From the NCBI GenBank assembly GCA_028817975.1, contig JAPPOJ010000262.1, positions 1-38,828 on the forward strand: a DNA stretch of 38,828 nucleotides. The letters are read 5' to 3'. A model generated the notes under the pieces. It had not been told where the DNA came from. It was given only the letters and a program-made list of their open reading frames with translations, and did no database searches. Made by a program: the position numbers and the translations under genes. This document shows, in pieces, positions 25,249 through 32,512 of this stretch (within the stretch, counting starts at the first letter, position 1; every line of letters begins with the position of its first letter). This stretch comes from Zetaproteobacteria bacterium (GTDB lineage: Bacteria > Bdellovibrionota_B > Oligoflexia > Oligoflexales > Bog-1112).

Positions 25249-26103
25249 ATGCTCAGGTATTATAATGGTGGCAAAGATCAATATATTGTGAAAATTACAA
25301 TAGCCTCCCTGACTTCTGTGGGGGGAACTTCCGTGGAGCTTGAATTGCCCGATAATGACCTGTTGGAAGTCGCTGCGTTTGAGGAGGGACAATTACGTGC
25401 TTGGGGTTGGTACTTATATGTAAGCGGAGAGGTGAAAGGCCCCTACGGCTTGGCACAGCTGGTCTCGTACTTGGAATACAATCACCTTATTTCGCCGGAG
25501 TGTTGGGTAGCACGGAAGGGGTTTTCACAGTGGTACCCAGCTGCTCAGTTGATACAAGCATACTCTCTAAAGGCGTTTGAGCGTGGGACGAACTCAGCTG
25601 TAGTGGCACCGTCAGCTGTATGTGATCATCGCTTAAGTGAGGCGAGTTCTGTGGCGTCCAAAGAAGATACGCAGCATCCTTCTCAGATGGATACAGCTTT
25701 TCATTTTGAAGTGCGCGCCCGTTTGCGTCTTGGCCGTTTGTATGCGCCATGGCGTGCTTTTCTGAAAACCCTTTGTATACCTGTGTGGGGCTGGTGGAGC
25801 TGGCTAGAGGAGTCTTTTTTAGAAGGGATATATCATTTGGGTGAGGCAAAGAGAACTTACCCGCGCAATTTCTTTTTTTGCTGGCTGCCTGGAGTGCACT
25901 TGTGGTACGTCTACAAATTTATTCGCCTGATTTCAGCCCTTGAAACGCAGAACAAAGATTATTTTCTCCGCCCCCATGTGGCAATGTGTCTGGCCCTTTT
26001 TCCCCCTCTATTTGCTTGCTATGCCCAAGCAGCGTTGACACGACACTGGAAATTGCACATGAAAAGTTTATTGGTTAGGTATGAGAAGTTTGCGAAAGCT
26101 TAG
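25249..26103 (+). CDS. GYF_2-domain membrane-associated protein, unknown function
   Basis: The 284-aa product has a clear GYF_2-like domain at about 52-102 (WGWYLYVSGEVKGPYGLAQL, then ARKGFSQWYPAAQL). A low-complexity linker follows. The C-terminal part has aromatic-rich hydrophobic segments (NFFFCWLPGVHLWYVYKFIR; PHVAMCLALFPPLFACYAQA) reminiscent of DUF4234-type membrane regions. The start ATG 25249 is only moderately supported: the nearest AGGA is about 13 nt upstream. It is the second GYF-like protein in the window. Its stop overlaps the lgt stop (TTAG). A role in protein-protein interaction at the membrane is inferred. Confidence 0.75.
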   Translation: MLRYYNGGKDQYIVKITIASLTSVGGTSVELELPDNDLLEVAAFEEGQLRAWGWYLYVSGEVKGPYGLAQLVSYLEYNHLISPECWVARKGFSQWYPAAQLIQAYSLKAFERGTNSAVVAPSAVCDHRLSEASSVASKEDTQHPSQMDTAFHFEVRARLRLGRLYAPWRAFLKTLCIPVWGWWSWLEESFLEGIYHLGEAKRTYPRNFFFCWLPGVHLWYVYKFIRLISALETQNKDYFLRPHVAMCLALFPPLFACYAQAALTRHWKLHMKSLLVRYEKFAKA

Positions 26104-26894
26104 GCATGTGTTGTTGTGCGTTTAACCTTGGTCCGCCGTGCAAGTATGATGGTGATAAAAATAGTGAAGAGTGCGCTGCCTTGTCCGAGACTGACTTGGT
26201 TGGGTACGAACCAGCCTCGGGGGTCTCCACGGAGAAACTCAGTGAAAAAGCGTATGGATGCATAGCCTAGCACTGCGAGTACGCCATTGCGTTTATGAAT
26301 GGGTTTGTTCCAGCCACCCCGTGCGTAGATCCAACAAGCCAATAGGCCGACAGATGCGGACTCTATGAGCTGTACAGGCACGCGATAAATTTCAGGGCCA
26401 GGGTGGTTTGGAAAGGCAACAGCCCACCATGGAATGTTTGTGTCCGTGGAACTTATAACGGGGATGCCGTAGTCATCGCCATTGAGAAAACAACCGATTC
26501 GGCCAATGGCGATAGCACACAGTCCGGCAGGCGCCCCAAGGTGGAAGGCTTCTGTGCGTAGTTGGGGATGCCGACGACAAAAGAGCCACCCGGCAAGGCA
26601 TACTCCAAGAATTCCTCCCACCGAACTCATGGGACCACTGTGGAGAAGGAGTGAGAAAAAGCGTTCGCTCTGAATGTATTCCCCAGACTCTAAAATACCA
26701 CCGATCCGCGCCCCCATTATCATACTCAAGTAACAGCTGGCAAAGAAAGCAAAGAGCTGTGAATGGAGTTTAAGGTGGGGAAGTTTGCTGGTTTGTTGCC
26801 AGAGTAAGAGGAAACAGACACTTGCGCCGATGCAGAAGAACAACTGCCAGCTGGTAATCGTAAAAAGTGGACTGTGATACAAAATGGGTAGCAT
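26100..26894 (-). CDS. lgt: Prolipoprotein diacylglyceryl transferase
   Basis: Transfers diacylglycerol from phosphatidylglycerol to the lipobox cysteine of prelipoproteins in the inner membrane. The 264-aa product has about seven hydrophobic spans. The Lgt signature is at 131-143 (GRIGCFLNGDDYG), with GARIGGILES at 61-70 and FFTEFLRGDPRG near the C-terminus. The His of the E. coli FHGG segment is not kept (MSSVGGILG), a substitution seen as tolerable in the wider family. It is on the same strand as, and 74 nt downstream of, the polytopic membrane gene. Clients in this window include ActE. Confidence 0.85.
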   Translation of the reverse strand: MLPILYHSPLFTITSWQLFFCIGASVCFLLLWQQTSKLPHLKLHSQLFAFFASCYLSMIMGARIGGILESGEYIQSERFFSLLLHSGPMSSVGGILGVCLAGWLFCRRHPQLRTEAFHLGAPAGLCAIAIGRIGCFLNGDDYGIPVISSTDTNIPWWAVAFPNHPGPEIYRVPVQLIESASVGLLACWIYARGGWNKPIHKRNGVLAVLGYASIRFFTEFLRGDPRGWFVPNQVSLGQGSALFTIFITIILARRTKVKRTTTHA

Positions 26895-26968
26895 GTTGGT
26901 CTCCTACGTCTTGAGAAATCTCGTGTGCGCTTGTATTTAAGAAGGGTGGTAACGAAGGCTGTGGTGGT

Positions 26969-27817
26969 TTAGTCCGCTATGGCTTGTTGTCGTACCTTGG
27001 TGCTTAGCGTCATGGCTATTGTGACCAGAAATAGTATGGTGAAAAAGCCCCCTAGTTTGATGTGTTGGGCGGTAAGATATACGAAGACCCACAACAGCAT
27101 GATATAGGGCTGCGACTGGAGCATGTAGCGGTATACTTTGGACGAAGAATGGAGCAGAGTGCTTGTGGGGATATAGACAAGTCGAGGAAAAGTACGTTGC
27201 ACGTACCATATATGGAGCCCCCATAGGCCTGTGAGTACAGCGGTGCTGGGTAAGAAAATAATGCGGATTTGGTCCTGATAGAAGAAGGACCCGCAGCTGA
27301 TGATCGCCCAATACTGCAAGCCTAGAAGCCCGTACGGTCTTGTTTCCGTTAGGGTAAGTGCAGCCATGAGGAATAAAAATAAGCTGAGCAAAAGTATAGA
27401 CAGGCTGTAGGGCAACACATGCACGAGCCCTGCAGAAGTCATGACCAGGGCGTGAGCTGTGACACTGAGTCGGGCTAGGCAAATGAGATGTTCGAAAGTC
27501 GACTGAGTTGAAAAGGTCACCCAATATTTTAAGCTGGAAAGGTGAAAAGGGGGCAAGCCGCAGCCATAGAATATGCCGAGGAGCCATAGCCACGGACGGT
27601 CGGTGCGGTCCAAGAAATATGAGCTTCCAGCTATGCTGGTATGGAGCAGTGCAACCCATAAGAGGCTTAGAGTTGTGGACCGAGGTCGACAAGACCCGAG
27701 TTGCATGCGTAAAAGGTGGCCACTTGTGGTGAGGGCCATGAGTATGTGGTGACGTGCACACCAAATCGCTGTGCCGAGTGCAATACTCATCCAGAAGAAG
27801 TCATTCAGAAAAGACAA
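26969..27817 (-). CDS. Polytopic membrane protein of unknown function, possibly 5'-truncated
   Basis: I do not recognise this family with confidence. The 282-aa ORF from TTG 27817 has about seven hydrophobic spans (LPYSLSILLLSLFLFLMAAL; GGFFTILFLVTIAMTLS). GLPPFHLSSLKYW and a following TM-charged-TM pattern faintly recall proton-conducting NuoM/NuoN-type subunits, but the match is too weak to name. The TTG start has a poor ribosome site. Exactly 39 codons upstream in the same frame there is a strong AAGGAG-8-ATG, separated from this ORF by one in-frame TAA (27890-27892). The original gene may therefore have begun at 27934 and be broken by a nonsense codon, or a leader peptide may precede it. 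An overlapping His/Pro-rich ORF is rejected as a shadow. Confidence 0.6.
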   Translation of the reverse strand: MSFLNDFFWMSIALGTAIWCARHHILMALTTSGHLLRMQLGSCRPRSTTLSLLWVALLHTSIAGSSYFLDRTDRPWLWLLGIFYGCGLPPFHLSSLKYWVTFSTQSTFEHLICLARLSVTAHALVMTSAGLVHVLPYSLSILLLSLFLFLMAALTLTETRPYGLLGLQYWAIISCGSFFYQDQIRIIFLPSTAVLTGLWGLHIWYVQRTFPRLVYIPTSTLLHSSSKVYRYMLQSQPYIMLLWVFVYLTAQHIKLGGFFTILFLVTIAMTLSTKVRQQAIAD

Positions 27818-27889
27818 CAGATATCTCGTTTGTGGGTTGTGAGTTTGTGGATCATCAGGCGCGTGCTTTTTGTATGGCTCTTGCCTTGG

Positions 27890-27934
27890 TTATGTGAACT
27901 CGTCTATTCTACTAAACTTAAAGGGCTGTTGCAT
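27890..27934 (-). CDS. Short 14-codon ORF with strong Shine-Dalgarno (leader peptide or broken gene start)
   Basis: ATG 27934 has AAGGAG (27943-27948) 8 nt upstream and encodes MQQPFKFSRIDEFT, then TAA. The frame continues without another stop into the polytopic membrane ORF (TTG 27817). It lies 41 nt after the PilZ gene stop. It is either the original N-terminus of the membrane protein or a coupled mini-ORF. Confidence 0.4.
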   Translation of the reverse strand: MQQPFKFSRIDEFT

Positions 27935-27975
27935 GTGGAAATCTCCTTAGCATCATGGCCTTACCTTTGTCTAAG

Positions 27976-28329
27976 CTAGTCGGCGAGCTCTTGCTTGATG
28001 AGTTCTTCGAGGTTGACCGTCGTTCCTTCTTGTAAGGCGAGTCCGATTTTGAAGATCGCAGGATCTTTCGGGTTGGACTTACACCATTTGACTTCGAGTT
28101 GAACATCTCCCTTGTCTAGCTCTAAAATCATTTTAGCTTCCACGGGAAGGATGTGATTCAACATGATACTGAGCCCGTCCACGGAGACGTTATTGGGGAA
28201 GTAATCCACTTCTCTTTTTTGGGCACCCTCTACCCAGTAGAGCCTTGCAGCAAGCTCTTCTAAGTGTCGGCGTGCGTGTTTCCTACGTTCCACGGACAAA
28301 ATATTCTCTCCATACGCGATGACCTTCAA
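27976..28329 (-). CDS. PilZ domain protein (predicted c-di-GMP binding)
   Basis: Single-domain PilZ protein, 117 aa from TTG 28329. That start has AGGG 7 nt upstream; the in-frame ATG two codons earlier (28335) has no spaced site. Both nucleotide-binding motifs are present: RxxxR in ERRKHARRH and the (D/N)xSxxG element in NNVSVDGLSI. c-di-GMP binding is therefore plausible, with the effect relayed to an unknown partner. There is no membrane segment. It is upstream of the polytopic membrane gene and lgt on the same strand. The AT-rich region before it carries a short palindrome and repeats that may be regulatory. Confidence 0.85.
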   Translation of the reverse strand: MKVIAYGENILSVERRKHARRHLEELAARLYWVEGAQKREVDYFPNNVSVDGLSIMLNHILPVEAKMILELDKGDVQLEVKWCKSNPKDPAIFKIGLALQEGTTVNLEELIKQELAD

Positions 28330-28391
28330 CACCATACCCTACTCATCGGAAAATACACTGTAGGAATTAGCTTTTTATTTGTGAGGTAGGG

Positions 28392-28420
28392 TTTGATATA
28401 TGTTTTTGATATTAAATATC
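28392..28420. repeat. AT-rich palindrome with TTTGATAT direct repeat
   Basis: TTTGATAT occurs at 28392-28399 and 28405-28412 (13-nt period). GATATT-A-AATATC (28408-28420) is a perfect 6-bp-arm palindrome flanked by T-runs. It lies 60-90 nt upstream of the PilZ start, a fitting place for an operator or promoter. Confidence 0.4.
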
Positions 28421-28701
28421 TTTTTGCGTGGCTGCTTTGTCCGTACATAAGATTTCGTGAGATGTATATTGTCGCCTGCAGCCGCTAGAGTCGAGAATCC
28501 TAGAGGGTGTCTTGTAAATGCCTAACTTTGCGATATTCTCACAGTGTCTTCTGTATTTTATAAATAGCATCCGGAAAAACGAAAATAGCTAGCACTAAAG
28601 CGGGTGATTTGGAAGGTGTCTGGAGTGAAAGGTTCTTCGGGAAAAAAGCAAGTACATGTTCTTGTGAGCGAAGAAGTTGACCTAAACCCTCGGGGGGCAT
28701 G

Positions 28702-28715
28702 GTCATCTAGATGAC
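28702..28715. repeat. Perfect 14-bp palindrome downstream of sthA
   Basis: GTCATCTAGATGAC is its own reverse complement and starts 24 nt beyond the sthA stop. It lacks a loop and T-run, so it is more like a protein-binding site than an intrinsic terminator. Confidence 0.4.
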
Positions 28716-28738
28716 ACATTTGAAAAGCTGGATATCTC

Positions 28739-30280
28739 TCAAACTTTTTTTTCGGGTGTGGTCGCTACCGGGTTTTTAAAAACCCCATCTGGAAAAATTT
28801 TGTTGAGTGCATTAAATGCGGCAATGCGGTAGCCCTCTGCGAGGGTTGGATAGTTAAAGATCAGCTTAATTAAATCTTGTACCGTACCCTTCTGCAGCAT
28901 GAATGCGAGCCCTATGTGGACTAAGTTGCATGCATCGTCGCCGACGATATGAATGCCCAAGATTTTTTGAGTGTGACGGCAGACAAGAATTTTGAGGAGG
29001 CCGTGAGCGTCTCCGCGAATATAGCCCCGCGCAATTTCGGAATAGTTGGCCCGGCCGACGACATAGTCCACTCCAGTCTTCGTGAGTTGCTCTTCGGTTT
29101 CCCCGACCATGGAAAGTTCAGGAATCGTGTATACCCCGATAGGAAACAGAGTAGGGAAGGGGCCAATGTCCAGTCCAAAGGCGTGACAGACCACATGTCT
29201 CCCTTGTTGGGAGGAAGTCGCCGCAAGTGCAGGAGGGCCAATGGCATCTCCAGCAGCGTAGATATTTGCAATGGAAGTTTGGAAATTTTCGTTGACTTGA
29301 ATCGCTCCGCGTTCATTTGGCTCGATACCGACTCGGTCAAGGCCGATATGCTGTGTGGTGGATACTCGGCCTGCGGCGTAGAAGAGTACATCGACGTGAA
29401 ACTGACTATCTTGGGTTTGTAGGGTCACCTTAGGTCCTGAGACTTCCACCTTTTTAAGTTCTTGTCCGAGAACAAATTTGACACCTAGAGTTTCCATAAA
29501 GCGTTGCAGTTCGGTACCTACTTCGGAGTCTAAATACTGTAAGATGCGTGTTCTGGAGTCCATCACCGTCACGTCGACACCCATTGCGGAGAAGATACAT
29601 GCATACTCGCAGCCGACGACACCAGCTCCGTATACAAAGAGTTTTTTGGGCATGGTGTCTATTTTGAGGACTTCGTCGGAATCGACCACTCTCCAGCCAT
29701 CAAAGGGAATGTCTTCCGGGCGTCGAGGGCGTGACCCTGTGCCGATGAGGATAAATCTAGCATTTAGAGTAAAAGGTTGATCTCCTTGTGGAGGTATGAC
29801 CCTGACAGAATATCGATTTTCGATAGACCCATAGCCTTCAATGACATCAATATTATTTTTGGAAAGGTGCCTGCGAATGAGGGCCTCTTCTTGCTGTGAT
29901 ACCTTGCGCGCGCGGCTTAACAAGGTGTCGGTATGGAGGTCGTGTACCAGCCTATCTACCCAATTTTGTCCTACATGATTTTTGATAGAGTGGATACTTG
30001 CTAAGCTTTCTCTCAAGGTTTTAGAAGGTAATGTACCTGTGTGTATCCAAGCCCCTCCAATCTGTGTGGGCATTTTTTCAATGACACAGACCCGTTTGTT
30101 GAGTTTTGAGGCTTGCACTGCGGCATGTATCCCTGCGGGGCCACTGCCGATGACCACCAAGTCATAAGGTGTTTCGGTAAATTGTATTTGCTTCGACCGT
30201 TTCTTTGCTGTCTTCTTGCTTTGTGTCGTATCTTCCGATTCAGCCTCTACCCCGGGTTGTTCGGTTTTTTTTGCCGCCAT
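28739..30280 (-). CDS. sthA: Soluble pyridine nucleotide transhydrogenase
   Basis: FAD-dependent enzyme exchanging reducing equivalents between NADPH and NAD+. The 513-aa product has the FAD-binding YDLVVIGSGPAGIHAAV (about 39-55). The active-site region GGAWIHTGTLPSKTLRE lacks the redox-active disulfide of lipoamide dehydrogenases, as is typical of SthA. The second Rossmann motif (LFVYGAGVVGCEYACIF) and the FAD-proximal NIYAAGDAIG are present. A Lys- and Glu-rich N-terminal extension of about 37 residues precedes the usual start of the family. The ATG 30280 has only a weak upstream purine stretch. It is divergent from the MinD-like gene. Confidence 0.9.
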   Translation of the reverse strand: MAAKKTEQPGVEAESEDTTQSKKTAKKRSKQIQFTETPYDLVVIGSGPAGIHAAVQASKLNKRVCVIEKMPTQIGGAWIHTGTLPSKTLRESLASIHSIKNHVGQNWVDRLVHDLHTDTLLSRARKVSQQEEALIRRHLSKNNIDVIEGYGSIENRYSVRVIPPQGDQPFTLNARFILIGTGSRPRRPEDIPFDGWRVVDSDEVLKIDTMPKKLFVYGAGVVGCEYACIFSAMGVDVTVMDSRTRILQYLDSEVGTELQRFMETLGVKFVLGQELKKVEVSGPKVTLQTQDSQFHVDVLFYAAGRVSTTQHIGLDRVGIEPNERGAIQVNENFQTSIANIYAAGDAIGPPALAATSSQQGRHVVCHAFGLDIGPFPTLFPIGVYTIPELSMVGETEEQLTKTGVDYVVGRANYSEIARGYIRGDAHGLLKILVCRHTQKILGIHIVGDDACNLVHIGLAFMLQKGTVQDLIKLIFNYPTLAEGYRIAAFNALNKIFPDGVFKNPVATTPEKKV

Positions 30281-30547
30281 ATTGGGACCGCCATTGCCTT
30301 AGAGAGTCATGGATATCGTTGATGTAACTGCTACGCATGGGGTATCGGGGGCTATGTGTGGAAGTTTAGTTTTTTGCGGCATTGCTCGTGTCATGGGCAA
30401 TGTCGTCCTAGTCATGGAGCTGTCTATCTGCTGTTAGACTGGGTAGAGGATATATGGGGGCGGAATTTGAAATTTTGTAATTGAGATGGGGAGAGGGTTG
30501 CTTCCTGCCTCAGATGCTTCTTTCGAAACTTTATGAAGAGGGCAAGT
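30281..30547. other. Divergent intergenic region sthA / MinD-like gene
   Basis: About 265 bp with a 10-bp stem-loop containing two G-U pairs: CGGCATTGCT (30377-30386) with GGCAATGTCG (30396-30405) and a 9-nt loop. A T-run precedes it on the plus strand, so it is not a terminator in either direction. No clear promoter hexamers were found. Confidence 0.4.
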
Positions 30548-31681
30548 TTGCAGAACTACACAGACAAGTTTCGTGGGAGTCCAGGACGAGATGGGGCTAG
30601 CTCTTATAAGGTGCCGCAGGAAAATCACCGACCTGCAAAAACACTTCCTCCTTTTGTGGATCGGGGGTGGCGTGCTGGGTTGCCGGCATGCGCAAACGTG
30701 GACCTTGCGCAACGTGTTCCGGCTATTGTTGCGGTGGGTGGAGGTAAAGGTGGGGCTGGTAAGAGTTTGTTAAGTGCAAATCTCGGCGCACAGTTAGCCA
30801 ATGCAGGACGCAAAGTTTTGTTGATTGATCTTGATTTGGGCGCGGCGAACCTCCACACGTATTTTGGAATTGGTATCCCCAATAAAAATCTTGCCCAGTT
30901 TTTGGTTTATCAAAATATTCCCTTTCGTTCGATTCAGCTTCCCAGTGGAATAGATGGTCTACAGATTATCTGTGGAGGTAGAGATGAGTCTTGGGCGGAT
31001 ATGGGAGAGTTTGGTTTTGGCTCTTTTTCTCTCCTGTGGGATGCCCTTCTGGGCGCAGAATGTGGTGAGTTTGATGTTGTTTTGCTGGACTTAGGTGCCG
31101 GAATTCAAAAGTATACCATTGATTTTTTTACCTCTGCCCACTTAGGCATTGTTACCGTTTTGCCTGAAGCTACCTCGATTGAAAACTCTTATTCTTTCTT
31201 GAAGGCCACTCTCATTCGCTTGATTGAAAACTCTGGTTTACGTTCGAGTAGCTGTGCAGCAGCAGATGAGGTGCGTCAGCAGCTTTTCCACTCAGGGAGT
31301 AGCTTGGGAAAAGGTGGTTATTTGCGCAAATTAGAGAGCTTACGTGCCACCTACCCTGAGCTGGTAGACCATCTTCTTTCAGCTTTGAAGGGGCGAAACC
31401 TGGGGCTGGTGGTGAATCAAGTCCGTTCTCAAAGGGATATTGATGTGGGACAGTCGATGGTGAGTGTGACGCGCAGTTATTTTGGCTTTGATGCGCTTTA
31501 TTTAGGGCATTTAAACTATGATGACGCTGCGTGGAAATCTTTGCGCAATAATCGCCTTCTTACTGTGGACTTTCCTTACAGTCTGCTGGCACGCCGTATT
31601 TATGAGATCAGTCGTACTGTAGATACTACGGTGGGGTTGGCTCCCACAAATTCTTCGAAAGTGCGGCGGAAAGTGTTGTAG
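30548..31681 (+). CDS. MinD/FlhG-like P-loop ATPase
   Basis: Deviant Walker A ATPase of the MinD/ParA/FlhG group, about 377 aa. I favour TTG 30548, which has AGAGGG 5-6 nt upstream; ATG 30533 five codons earlier has no visible site. After an N-terminal extension of roughly 60 residues come the deviant Walker A (VGGGKGGAGKSLLSANLG), Walker A' (LLIDLDLGAANLHTYFG) and Walker B (DVVLLDLGAG). FlhG-like segments follow (TVLPEATSIENSYSFLKA, LGLVVNQVRSQRD). No flagellar gene is nearby. It is followed by a J-like/HTH gene, suggesting a functional pair. A role in positioning or regulation is inferred, not shown. Confidence 0.85.
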   Translation: MQNYTDKFRGSPGRDGASSYKVPQENHRPAKTLPPFVDRGWRAGLPACANVDLAQRVPAIVAVGGGKGGAGKSLLSANLGAQLANAGRKVLLIDLDLGAANLHTYFGIGIPNKNLAQFLVYQNIPFRSIQLPSGIDGLQIICGGRDESWADMGEFGFGSFSLLWDALLGAECGEFDVVLLDLGAGIQKYTIDFFTSAHLGIVTVLPEATSIENSYSFLKATLIRLIENSGLRSSSCAAADEVRQQLFHSGSSLGKGGYLRKLESLRATYPELVDHLLSALKGRNLGLVVNQVRSQRDIDVGQSMVSVTRSYFGFDALYLGHLNYDDAAWKSLRNNRLLTVDFPYSLLARRIYEISRTVDTTVGLAPTNSSKVRRKVL

Positions 31682-31745
31682 AGGTTGTCAAGGGTGAGAG
31701 GGTGATAAGATTGGGCATGTTAATTCAGCATAGAGGTCGAAAACA

Positions 31746-32510
31746 TTGGATACTCACAAACATGAGGTAAAAGAAAACTCGGAGCAGTCTTATTTAGAGC
31801 ACTGTTCCACTTTGGATGTTTCACCTGGCGCAAGTGAGCAAGAAATCTCGGACTCTTATTTTCGGCTGAAGAAAGCATATGGTGGCTCTTCTGGGGCGAT
31901 GTACTCGTTAATTCCTCCAGAAGAGGCTGAGAATTGTTTGCAGGAGATTGAAGAAGCCTATCATTGTTTAATGGCAAGGTCGCGTGTCGATGGGCTCCAA
32001 CAACAGCAGTCTGGAGTGGCAAGGGCGGCAGCCACTGCGCTCTCTGGGGAAGGAGTTCGGGAGTCTGCTGGAGATCCTGATCTCGCGGAGCAGGACGGGC
32101 ATTATCGCATGTTAGGTGCGGAGCTTCCCGTCGAGCCAGGAGGAGAAAGAGCGGTAACCACGACAAAGGCGGCGCGTAGCCTCTTTGCTGCATCTGCCTT
32201 AGATACTGCATTAAGAAAGCAAGCGGAAGAGATCATTCTCGGCTATAAACAAGAAATAGACGGGTCGTTATTCCGTAAGATCCGTCAACTCCTGCATGTA
32301 AGTGAAACAGAGCTGCAAGACCATGTGAAGGTTTCTATTGGCCATATTCGGGCTATTGAAGAAAATCAGTTTGATATCTTGCCACCTTTAGTCTATACTA
32401 AGGGGTTCCTTAGTAGTTATCTGAGATACTTAGCGGTACCAAATCCAGAGCGTATTATTAACCCCTATTTGAATAAAATGAAGTTGTGGCAGGAGCGTTC
32501 GGAAAAATAA
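31746..32510 (+). CDS. J-like and RodZ-type HTH domain protein
   Basis: The 254-aa product starts at TTG 31746 with GAGG 9 nt upstream. Residues about 15-80 resemble a DnaJ-type helical hairpin (LDVSPGASEQEISDSYFRLK ... EIEEAYHCLMARS), but the Hsp70-stimulating HPD tripeptide is absent. A low-complexity Ala/Gly/Glu linker follows. Residues about 175-250 form a RodZ/cro-like HTH (KIRQLLHVSETELQDHVKVS, then IRAIEENQFDILP and YTKGFLSSYLRYL). No membrane helix follows, unlike RodZ. It sits between the MinD-like ATPase and a pseudouridine synthase. It is probably a DNA-binding or adaptor partner of the ATPase; this is inference from context. Confidence 0.7.
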   Translation: MDTHKHEVKENSEQSYLEHCSTLDVSPGASEQEISDSYFRLKKAYGGSSGAMYSLIPPEEAENCLQEIEEAYHCLMARSRVDGLQQQQSGVARAAATALSGEGVRESAGDPDLAEQDGHYRMLGAELPVEPGGERAVTTTKAARSLFAASALDTALRKQAEEIILGYKQEIDGSLFRKIRQLLHVSETELQDHVKVSIGHIRAIEENQFDILPPLVYTKGFLSSYLRYLAVPNPERIINPYLNKMKLWQERSEK

Positions 32511-32512
32511 CT

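Larger units (their letters stand above)
28336..28738. other. Intergenic region between sthA and the PilZ gene
   Basis: About 400 bp with no convincing gene; the longest small frame (roughly 35 codons ending near 28714) has no good start. It contains an AT-rich palindrome near the PilZ gene and a perfect 14-bp palindrome near the sthA end, listed separately. Confidence 0.5.

Noticed and set aside
26937-27764. A 275-aa open frame overlapping the polytopic membrane gene
   Set aside because: Its product is rich in His, Pro and Ser without domain features, while the other frame has regular hydrophobic spans. Treated as a shadow.
28609-28714. Small frame of roughly 35 codons in the sthA-PilZ gap
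   Set aside because: Only GTG starts with poor ribosome sites and no recognisable features.
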